Assembly (NCBI GenBank): GCA_021325365.1 | Contig: JAJPHF010000044.1 | Coordinates: forward strand, 1 to 54,288 | Source of the DNA: Pseudomonadota bacterium | GTDB lineage: Bacteria; Chloroflexota; UBA6077; JAJPHF01 | DNA: 54,288 bases | Direction of reading: 5' to 3' | In this document: positions 48,070 to 54,288 of the stretch, in pieces | Layout: every line of letters begins with the position of its first letter | How positions within the stretch are numbered: position 1 is the stretch's first letter | Position numbers and translations under genes: made by a program | The notes under the pieces: generated by a model | Database searches by the model: none | Seen by the model: the letters and a program-made list of their open reading frames with translations, nothing else | What the model was told of the DNA's origin: nothing

Positions 48070-49221
48070 CTAGCCCGTCACCGAGACGCCGATCAGGCGG
48101 CCGACCAGATAGGTGACGGTCGCGGCGGCGAGGCCGATGCCGAGCATCCGCAGGCCGCTCACGAGCGGATTACGGGCGGTGAAGAGCGAGAGCAGCGCGC
48201 CGACGATGAATAGCCCCGCGCCGCTCACGACGAGCGCCGCCACGATGGCCGCCGGGCCGTGGAGCACGAGGAACGGTGCGATGGGAACCGCCGCGCCGAG
48301 CGCGAAGCTCACGAACGAGGCGTAAGCCGCGCCACGCGGCGAGCCAAGGTCCTCGGGGTTGAGTCCAAGCTGCTCCCGCGCGATCGTGTCGAGCGCCACG
48401 TCGGGGTCGGCCATGAGCTGCTTCGCCACCGCGTCGGCCTGCGGCGGCGTGAGCCCCTTCTCCTCGTAGATGCGCGCCAGGTTGGCGCGCTCGGCCTCGG
48501 GCGCGATCTGGATGTGCCGCCGCTCCAGCGCCAGCTCCTTCTCGAACAGCTCGCGCTGGGACAGCATGGAGATGAACTCGCCGCCACCCATCGAGAAGGC
48601 GCCCGCGAGCAGGCCCGCCAGGCCCGTGAGGAGAATCAGGCGGTTGTCCGTCGCCGCACCCGCGACCCCCATGACCAGGCTGAGGTTGGACGTGAGCCCG
48701 TCGTTGACCCCGAACACGGCCGCGCGCAGGCTGCCGCTCCCACCCACGTTGGTGCGATGCTCTAGCCCGGCCTCGATGATCTGCGTCGGCGCGTCCGGAT
48801 AGGCGAGCGCCGCGAGCCCGCGCGCCACGCCCGCCTCGCTCTCCAGGACCGCGGCCGCGTCCGGCTGCGCGCGGTACGCCTCCACGCCGCGAATCGCGTC
48901 CGCCGTAACGATGGGCAGCAGGGCGCGCGGGTTGACCACGGCCGCGGCGAGGCTGAGCGCCCGGTCGCGCAGCGACGGCCGGGGCGGCGGGACCGCGGCG
49001 CCGGCCGCGCGCAGGCGCTCCGCCCAGTACTCGGCCTGGCACTCCTCGCACGCGGCCAGCTCTTCCAGCCGGGTCGCCTCGCGTCGCCCGCGCATGCGCC
49101 CGGCGAGCGCGCGCAGCAGCGCGACACTGGCGCGCTCGCGCTGCAGGTTGGCGCGCCAGCGCGCCACGTCGGCGGGCGTGGGCGAGGCGACAGGCAGCGG
49201 GGCAGGAGGGGTACTGGACAC
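48070..49221 (-). CDS. VIT1/CCC1-family transporter with ferritin-like N-terminal domain
   Basis: A 383-residue protein. Residues ~15-70 form a helical ferritin/rubrerythrin-like segment (RLEELAACEECQAEYWAERL), though the His of a di-iron site is missing. Residues ~140-383 are a VIT1/CCC1 transporter: GSLRAAVFGVNDGLTSNLSLVMGV, LLTGLAGLLAGAFSMGGGEFIS, the cytosolic metal-binding helix loop ELALERRHIQIAPEAE and three more membrane helices to the C-terminus. These export Fe/Mn from the cytosol. GTG 49221 is preferred for spacing from GGAG; an ATG at 49278 would add a basic stretch. Confidence 0.85.
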   Translation of the reverse strand: MSSTPPAPLPVASPTPADVARWRANLQRERASVALLRALAGRMRGRREATRLEELAACEECQAEYWAERLRAAGAAVPPPRPSLRDRALSLAAAVVNPRALLPIVTADAIRGVEAYRAQPDAAAVLESEAGVARGLAALAYPDAPTQIIEAGLEHRTNVGGSGSLRAAVFGVNDGLTSNLSLVMGVAGAATDNRLILLTGLAGLLAGAFSMGGGEFISMLSQRELFEKELALERRHIQIAPEAERANLARIYEEKGLTPPQADAVAKQLMADPDVALDTIAREQLGLNPEDLGSPRGAAYASFVSFALGAAVPIAPFLVLHGPAAIVAALVVSGAGLFIVGALLSLFTARNPLVSGLRMLGIGLAAATVTYLVGRLIGVSVTG

Positions 49222-49587
49222 GCGCTTTCGTCTCCGTCCGTGGATTCGCGGTCGCGCACGTGGGGCGGCCGTCCGATACATTTTAGCGCGTGAAGAGTAC
49301 TCCCCAAACAGCAATAGAGCATCACGTCGCGCACTCGCCGCTGTGGTCGTTCGAGCACAGATGCGCGGGAGGTTAACGCATTGCATACAGTTCAGCAGGT
49401 ACATGCTCCACCGCCGGCATATCTGGAGGGATTAGCTGGCACCCTCTAATCCGAGAGGCTCGTCTTAACATTCTCGTAGAACCAGAGCGTACATCCCTGA
49501 TATGCGAGTGCCCTGGACACATTGGCACATACCTTGCACCGCTCTTGCCCAGTGACCATTGCATAACAGCAGTAGAGGAGATAGATG
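49222..49587. other. Intergenic region of ~365 bp between divergent genes
   Basis: Distinctly lower in GC than the surroundings. It should hold the promoters of the divergent transporter and stress-type membrane genes: on the minus strand TAAAAT (near 49283-49288) is a candidate -10 for the transporter. A short hairpin (CCTCT..AGAGG, about 49443-49457) is present. No ORF with support is seen. Confidence 0.4.
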
Positions 49588-50331
49588 ATGGCAACTAATC
49601 CACGGCAGGTACCCTTGGACCAAAGCGAACGAGTAGTCGTGACGCGCGACGATACGGCTACCGTTCCTTCGCAATGGACCCGGCGCGAGCCCTTTCAAGA
49701 CGACATGGAGGACATCCCCATCCCCCGTGGGCTGAACCTGATGCGGGACCGGGTGCGCTGGGGGCCGATCGTGGCGGGCTTTCTCACGGCCCTCACGTCG
49801 CTCCTCATACTGAACTTGCTCGGCCTCGCCGTGGGGCTCACCACGGTCAACGCGGGAACGGCCGCGGCGCAGGGCGGCCCGCCCCCTGATCTGGGGCGCA
49901 ACGCCGCCATCTGGGGCGCGATCACCGGCATCCTCTCCTTCCTGCTCGGCGGCTTCGTGGCCGCGCGGACCGCGGCCGTATTTGATCGGGGCTGGGGCGC
50001 GCTCAACGGCGCTCTCGTCTTCTTGCTGGGGGTGCCGATCACCTTCTGGCTGGCCGGCCAGGGGCTCGGCATGGTCCTCGGTACGCTCGGCAGTTTGGCG
50101 TCCAGCCTCAACCTCACCCCTGCCGCAGCTCAGGCAGCCAATGGGGCGCAGCAGGCCGGCCAGAACCTTCAACCCACCGACGTAGCTCGTGCGGCCGAGC
50201 AGGCGCGCAATGCCGCCTGGACCGCGCTGGTTGCCGTGCTCCTTGGCCTGGGCTCTGGAGCGCTCGGCGGCTGGCTCGGAACGCGCCGCGCGGTGGAGCT
50301 GCACCAGGCGAGCCGCGAGGTAACGGAATAA
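49588..50331 (+). CDS. Membrane protein of unknown function (stress-associated context)
   Basis: A 247-residue protein with a polar N-terminus (~1-55) and four hydrophobic segments: WGPIVAGFLTALTSLLILNL, AAIWGAITGILSFLLGGFVA, GALNGALVFLLGVPITFWLA and AAWTALVAVLLGLGSGALGG. Gly-rich helices with LGGFVAART resemble small YrzE-type membrane proteins. GAGGAG precedes two adjacent ATGs; the second (49588) has better spacing. It is followed after 88 bp by a PRC-barrel/DUF2382 gene in the same direction, a pairing often seen among general stress genes. Function is unknown. Confidence 0.7.
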   Translation: MATNPRQVPLDQSERVVVTRDDTATVPSQWTRREPFQDDMEDIPIPRGLNLMRDRVRWGPIVAGFLTALTSLLILNLLGLAVGLTTVNAGTAAAQGGPPPDLGRNAAIWGAITGILSFLLGGFVAARTAAVFDRGWGALNGALVFLLGVPITFWLAGQGLGMVLGTLGSLASSLNLTPAAAQAANGAQQAGQNLQPTDVARAAEQARNAAWTALVAVLLGLGSGALGGWLGTRRAVELHQASREVTE

Positions 50332-50419
50332 GCGTCTACTGGAGGTGCCAACGCAGCCGAAGCCACAGTCTGCGCTCTATCGTCGACGAGACCAGGACGG
50401 TACGAATAAGGAGAGATCG

Positions 50420-51361
50420 ATGGCAACGCGCTGGGCCAGTGAAGTGCACGAGGGAATGGACGTCTTCGACGTCGACGGCGACAAGGTCGGTAGCGTCCAG
50501 GAGGTAGCCGGCGACGAGGGCGCCCGCTACATGAAGGTGTCCACCGGCTTGTTCGGGTTAGGGGGTGATCGCTACATCCCTTACAGCGCCGTGCAGTCGG
50601 TGCGCGACAACAACATCTATCTGAACGCCGATAAGGACGATGCCGAGCGGTTGGGCTGGGATGCTCCGCCGCGAAGCACGAGCCAGGCGTCTGCCGCGAC
50701 AGCGGCAACCATGCCAGCGGCACGCTGGGAAGATGAGGCCCGGTCCTTCCGCGCTGACTGGGAGCAGCGCCAGCCAACGAGCGGCGGGCGTTGGGAGGAG
50801 CATGAGCCGGCCTACCGTACAGGCTGGGAGGCGGCGAACAATCCTCGCTATCGACAGCAGAACTGGGATGCGGTAGAGCCTGAGCTGCGCCGCGACTGGG
50901 AACGCCAGAACCGTAAGCCACCGTGGGACCAGGCCACCGAGGACGTGCGCCGCGCCTGGCACCGAACGATTGAGCTACGCGGCGAACAGCTCCGGCCGGT
51001 GAAGGAGACGCGTGAGGCGGGTGCCGTGACCCTCAACAAGGAAGTGGTCACGGAGCAGAAGACGGTCGACGTGCCGGTCACCCACGAGGAAGTCGTGATT
51101 GAGCGGCGCCCTGTCGCGGGTCAGCCCACGAGCGGCGAGATCAAGCCGGATGACAAAAAGGTCCGCGTCCCGGTCGAGGCCGAACAGGTGCGGCTGGAGA
51201 AAGACACCGTCGTCACCGAAGAGCTTGACATGGAGAAGCGGCCCGTCACGGAGACGGAGCACTTGACCGGTACGGTGCGGCGGGAAGAGCTGCGCGTGAA
51301 CAAGGAAGGTAACGTGAAGGTGCGCGACACGCGGCCAGAGCCGCCGTCCACGCAACGCTAA
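50420..51361 (+). CDS. PRC-barrel and DUF2382 (YsnF/AvaK-like) stress protein
   Basis: A 313-residue three-part protein. Residues ~8-75 form a PRC barrel (EGMDVFDVDGDKVGSVQEV, RYIPYSAVQSVRDNNIYL). The middle ~100-185 is hydrophilic, rich in Trp and Arg (WEDEARSFRADW, YRTGWEAANNPRYRQQNWD), with degenerate repeats. The C-terminus ~195-313 is DUF2382 (GAVTLNKEVVTEQKTVDVPV, EEVVIERRPV, RLEKDTVVTEELDMEKRPV). Such proteins are known from general stress responses; biochemical role is unclear. ATG 50420 has AAGGAG upstream. Followed by a strong hairpin terminator at 51488. Confidence 0.88.
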   Translation: MATRWASEVHEGMDVFDVDGDKVGSVQEVAGDEGARYMKVSTGLFGLGGDRYIPYSAVQSVRDNNIYLNADKDDAERLGWDAPPRSTSQASAATAATMPAARWEDEARSFRADWEQRQPTSGGRWEEHEPAYRTGWEAANNPRYRQQNWDAVEPELRRDWERQNRKPPWDQATEDVRRAWHRTIELRGEQLRPVKETREAGAVTLNKEVVTEQKTVDVPVTHEEVVIERRPVAGQPTSGEIKPDDKKVRVPVEAEQVRLEKDTVVTEELDMEKRPVTETEHLTGTVRREELRVNKEGNVKVRDTRPEPPSTQR

Positions 51362-51487
51362 CCCCTGCGGGCAAGCGGCCCGTCATCTCGCAGGCGCCCT
51401 ACCGCTCCTGGCGCCGACAGCCGAGCCCGGGAGCCGTCGCGCCGAGCGGTGCAAGACCACGTCTGTTGCCCTGCTAAGGGCCCAGCG

Positions 51488-51523
51488 ACCAGCGGCCGGA
51501 GGACAGCCCCTCCGGCCGCTGGT
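51488..51523 (+). terminator. 15-bp hairpin terminator after the PRC-barrel gene
   Basis: ACCAGCGGCCGGAGG (51488-51502) pairs exactly with 51509-51523 around ACAGCC, followed by GCTTGCT. The rest of the ~440-bp gap (51362-51802) holds no supported gene. Confidence 0.7.
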
Positions 51524-51701
51524 GCTTGCTCCAGCCGCCACGTTCCTCGGCGCTTCAAGACGCGGCCACGCTACCGGCAAACCCTCTGCAGCGAAGCATC
51601 GGTTCATCCCCTCCTGCGGTCAGACGGCCCAGTGTCCTGGCCGGGACCATCGCGGGGAATACTGCTCCCTGTTACGCCCCAGTCGGCCCCGACGACATGG
51701 C

Positions 51702-51707
51702 TATAAT
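51702..51707 (+). promoter_or_regulatory. Consensus -10 box (TATAAT) before the glucosidase gene
   Basis: A perfect TATAAT stands about 96 bases before the GTG start at 51803. No clear -35 is seen at 17 bp; a TGG two bases upstream could act as an imperfect extended -10. Confidence 0.55.
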
Positions 51708-51802
51708 CCGGCTAGATGTGTCATCACTATTCGGCGCGGAGGGTTCGGGCGTCGGGCCGCGGGGCCTGCCCGGCCCCTCGTCTTGGCACGGGAGACGCGG
51801 CG

Positions 51803-54055
51803 GTGGACGACCAGATCGTCATCAAAGAGAACGAGGTCTTCCTCGTCAGCGACGGCCGTGGCGACGTCTCTGCCCACGCCGGCGACGGCCAGGGGTTGTA
51901 CTACCACGACACCCGCTTCCTGAGCCTCTACCAGCTTGCCGTCGAGGAGTTCGAGCCAGTGGTGCTGGCGACGGCCGGCGAGCTGAACTTCCTGACCACC
52001 TTGCAGCTCGCCAACAGCCCCACGGTGCTGCCGGACGGCCAGCCGCTGCGCGCCCGCACCATCAGCGTGCGGCGCAACCGCTTCTTGCAGGACGGCCTCC
52101 ACGAGCGCATCGGTTTCTTCAACTACAACCCCTTCCCCGTGACCGCAACGGTCCGCCTGAGCTTCGCCGCCGACTTCCGCGACATGTTCGAAGTGCGCGG
52201 CTACCATCGCCGCACGGAGCACGGCACCTTCGGCACGCCTACCCTCCACGGCGATGAGCTGCTGCTGCCCTATGTGGGCCTCGACGGCGTCGAGCGCTGC
52301 ACTCGCATCCGCTTCGGCCAGCCGCCCATCGGCCTGGAGATCGTCGAGCCAGACGCCCAGCTCGCCGGCCCGATGCCGACGCCCGAGTTCGGCGAGGAGG
52401 TCGGCGAGCCGCGCACCGAGTCCGTCGTGCTGCCGTCGATCGCCTGCGCGCTGTTCGAGCTGGCGCTGCCCCCCCGCGGCGCGGCGGCGCTCAGCGTCCA
52501 CATCCGGCCGCTGCTCGGCGAGGACGCCGCGTCGCCCACCCTGGCCGTCGCCAATGTCACGCCCGCGCCATCCCTGGACGAGGCCTATCAGGCGATTCGC
52601 GAGTCGTACCGTCTCTGGACCGAGGAGTGTACCGCCATCACCACCGACAACGACGTGGTGAACCATCTCCTGGCGAAGAGCCAGAGCGACCTGCGGCTGC
52701 TGATGAACCAGCTCCCGACCGGGCTGCTACCGATGGCCGGCATCCCCTGGTTCAGCGTGCCCTTCGGCCGCGACAGCCTGATCACCGCCTACGCGACGCT
52801 GATGCTCAACCCGGGCATCGCCTACGGCACGCTGCGCTTCCTGGCGCAGCACCAGGGCCGCGAGGTGAACGACTGGCGCGACGAGGAGCCGGGCAAGATC
52901 CTTCACGAGATCCGCATGGGCGAGCTGGCGACCAGTGGCGCCGTGCCCTTCGGCCCCTACTACGGCAGCATCGACTCGACGCCGCTGTTCCTGATCGTCC
53001 TCGGCGAGCTGGTGCGCTGGACCGGCGATTGGGCGTTCGCGGCCACGCTGCGCCCGGCCGTCGAGCGGGCGCTGGAGTGGATCGATCGCTACGGCGACGT
53101 CGACGGCGACGGCTACGTCGAGTACCGCAGCCGCTCGGAGCGCGGCATCGCCAACCAGGGCTGGAAGGACTCCTTCGACTCGGTCTGCCACCGCGACGGG
53201 TCGCTGGCCGCGCCGCCGATCGCGCTGTGCGAGGTACAGGGCTACGTCTACGCGGCGCGGCTACTTGCCGCCGAGCTGTTCGCCGGCTGGGGCGAGCCGG
53301 CGCGAGCCGCGGCGCTGCGCGAGCAGGCCGCGGCGCTACGCGCCCAGTTCGAGCGCGACTTCTGGCTGGAGAACGAGGGCTACTACGCGATGGCGCTCGA
53401 CGGCGCCAAGCGGCCGGTGCCGTCCGTTGGCTCGAACGGCGGCCAGGTGCTCTGGTCGGGCATCGCGGCCCCCGAGCGCGCCGCGCGGGTGGCCGAGCGG
53501 CTGCTCGCCGCCGACCTGCTGTGCGGCTGGGGCATTCGCACGCTGAGCAGCGAGGAGCCGACGTTCAACCCGATGAGCTACCATAACGGCTCCGTCTGGC
53601 CGCACGACAACGCGCTGGTCGCCGCCGGCCTCCAGCGTTACGGGCAAGAGCGCGGCGCGCTGGAGGTCGCCTCCCAAGTCTATGAGGCCGGCGTCCGCTT
53701 CCCCAGCTACCGCATCCCCGAGCTATACTGCGGCTTCGTTCGCGACCGGCATTACCAGTCGCTGCCGGCCGACTATCCGGTCTCCTGCCGGCCGCAAGCC
53801 TGGGCGGCCGCCAGCATCTTCCTCCTGCTCCAGCAGACCCTCGGGCTGACCACTGACCCGGCCAACCACCGCGTCGTCCTCCGGCCGCGCCTGCTCCCTG
53901 GCGTCCAGACGGTCCGGCTCCGCGGCCTGCGTGTGCTCGGTAGCAGCCTCGATCTGGAGGTCCGTGGCCACGACGGCCGCGTTCACGTCGAGGTGCACAG
54001 CGACAACGCGCCGCAAGTGCTCGTCCAGCGCGGCGAAGTCGCCGTCAGCGTGTAA
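51803..54055 (+). CDS. Glycogen-debranching-type amylo-alpha-1,6-glucosidase (bacterial GDE, (alpha/alpha)6 barrel)
   Basis: A 750-residue protein. The N-terminal beta domain (~1-250) has the GDE_N_bis-type opening IVIKENEVFLVSDGRGDV, GLYYHDTRFLSLYQL and VRRNRFLQDGLHERI. The C-terminal barrel (~290-700) shows LPMAGIPWFSVPFGRDSLIT, LHEIRMGELATSGAVPFGPYYGSIDSTPL, GIANQGWKDSFDSV and SYHNGSVWPHDNALVA, the usual (alpha/alpha)6 glucosidase pattern. It acts on branched glucans or related oligosaccharides; exact specificity is unclear. The GTG at 51803 matches the family N-terminus (xQIVIKEN); no other glycogen gene is adjacent. Confidence 0.9.
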   Translation: MDDQIVIKENEVFLVSDGRGDVSAHAGDGQGLYYHDTRFLSLYQLAVEEFEPVVLATAGELNFLTTLQLANSPTVLPDGQPLRARTISVRRNRFLQDGLHERIGFFNYNPFPVTATVRLSFAADFRDMFEVRGYHRRTEHGTFGTPTLHGDELLLPYVGLDGVERCTRIRFGQPPIGLEIVEPDAQLAGPMPTPEFGEEVGEPRTESVVLPSIACALFELALPPRGAAALSVHIRPLLGEDAASPTLAVANVTPAPSLDEAYQAIRESYRLWTEECTAITTDNDVVNHLLAKSQSDLRLLMNQLPTGLLPMAGIPWFSVPFGRDSLITAYATLMLNPGIAYGTLRFLAQHQGREVNDWRDEEPGKILHEIRMGELATSGAVPFGPYYGSIDSTPLFLIVLGELVRWTGDWAFAATLRPAVERALEWIDRYGDVDGDGYVEYRSRSERGIANQGWKDSFDSVCHRDGSLAAPPIALCEVQGYVYAARLLAAELFAGWGEPARAAALREQAAALRAQFERDFWLENEGYYAMALDGAKRPVPSVGSNGGQVLWSGIAAPERAARVAERLLAADLLCGWGIRTLSSEEPTFNPMSYHNGSVWPHDNALVAAGLQRYGQERGALEVASQVYEAGVRFPSYRIPELYCGFVRDRHYQSLPADYPVSCRPQAWAAASIFLLLQQTLGLTTDPANHRVVLRPRLLPGVQTVRLRGLRVLGSSLDLEVRGHDGRVHVEVHSDNAPQVLVQRGEVAVSV

Positions 54056-54288
54056 CGGGTCCTCTGAAATGTCCGGTGGTCCAATTCCGTAGAATCCCAT
54101 GTATTGGCAGGACGGCTGAGAGGGCAGGGCGTCGATTGGGCGCCACGCACTAGAGCCGTTTGCGCGCCAGGTGAGCGGCCAGCGTGTCGTAGGGGCGGCT
54201 CTCGTGGCCGCCCGCGGCCTGTGGCGCGGAATACTGCGAGCGCCACTGCCCCCGTGCCGGCGCCGGAGCCACCGGGAGGGCCGGCGCC
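54056..54288. other. Terminal non-coding stretch with repeats
   Basis: No supported gene. It contains a GTAGGGGCGG..CCGCCC palindrome (54189-54213), similar to the elements at 1415 and 8613, directly beside the inverted copy of the window-start repeat (54221-54249). The final 39 bases are GC-rich and may belong to a gene beginning outside the window. Confidence 0.5.
54221..54249 (-). repeat. 29-bp repeat, inverted copy 2
   Basis: Exact reverse complement of positions 1-29, including the 7-bp internal stem. Flanking bases differ completely from those of copy 1. Confidence 0.8.

Noticed and set aside
46455..48116. Long plus-strand open frame opposite typA
   Set aside because: Antisense shadow rich in Arg, His, Gln and Val; typA on the minus strand is complete with all GTPase motifs.
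49465..50304. Minus-strand open frame opposite the stress-type membrane gene
   Set aside because: The plus-strand gene has clear membrane helices and a GAGGAG site; the antisense frame is Glu/Arg/Gly-rich without motifs.

Overview
The window is GC-rich DNA with very high third-position GC. Gene content points to a Gram-positive-like or Chloroflexota-type bacterium: a coenzyme F420 ligase beside two luciferase-type flavin/F420 monooxygenases, SufU, an HspR/HAIR heat-shock unit, a core MetE-like protein, a bacterial glycogen-debranching-type glucosidase and an IS66 remnant. The assignment to Chloroflexota (Thermomicrobia-like) is inference; no rRNA or phylogenetic marker gene is present. Several broken genes (cbtB, a methyltransferase tail, a beta-helix protein, an IS66 transposase) suggest either genuine decay or some residual single-base errors.

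Layout. 1-2.9 kb: an ArsC/Spx-like thioredoxin-fold gene whose catalytic Cys codon is TGA followed by a bacterial-SECIS-like hairpin (candidate selenoprotein), then cofE and a thiolase. 3-5.3 kb: a compositionally different methyltransferase, an IS66 remnant and 0.8 kb without genes. 5.3-10.8 kb: a lone molybdopterin hydroxylase large subunit overlapping a MetE-like gene, purU and a luciferase-type monooxygenase. 10.8-13.5 kb (minus): sufU, dsrE-like, ABC exporter. 13.7-14.4 kb: broken cbtB, tRNA-Pro(GGG), methyltransferase remnant. 14.4-26.8 kb: S41 protease-like protein lacking its general-base Lys, small unknowns, cupin, a second luciferase-type enzyme, a ThDP enzyme, a fused membrane protein, hspR-dnaJ with operator, tgt and a PhoB-type regulator. 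26.8-30.6 kb (minus): heme operon merR-met8-hemA-hemC. 30.7-34.6 kb: broken beta-helix protein, DUF3891 protein, heptamer repeats, UbiD-type decarboxylase.

34.9-45.0 kb (plus) is the most notable block: a tightly overlapping nine-gene type III CRISPR-Cas effector operon resembling subtype III-D: cas10, five RAMP genes including a csx10-like one, a small-subunit-like gene, a csx19-like gene and an unrecognised terminal gene. The Cas10 polymerase motif GGDD is replaced by TADR, so cyclic oligoadenylate signalling is probably absent. No CRISPR array, cas6, cas1 or cas2 lies in the window. Three of the operon's proteins carry long Pro/Ala-rich disordered tails.

45.1-54.3 kb: OsmC-like, typA with a structured leader, a VIT1/CCC1-type transporter, two stress-type genes (membrane protein, PRC-barrel/DUF2382) and a debranching-type glucosidase. 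A 29-bp sequence at the first base of the window recurs inverted near the end.
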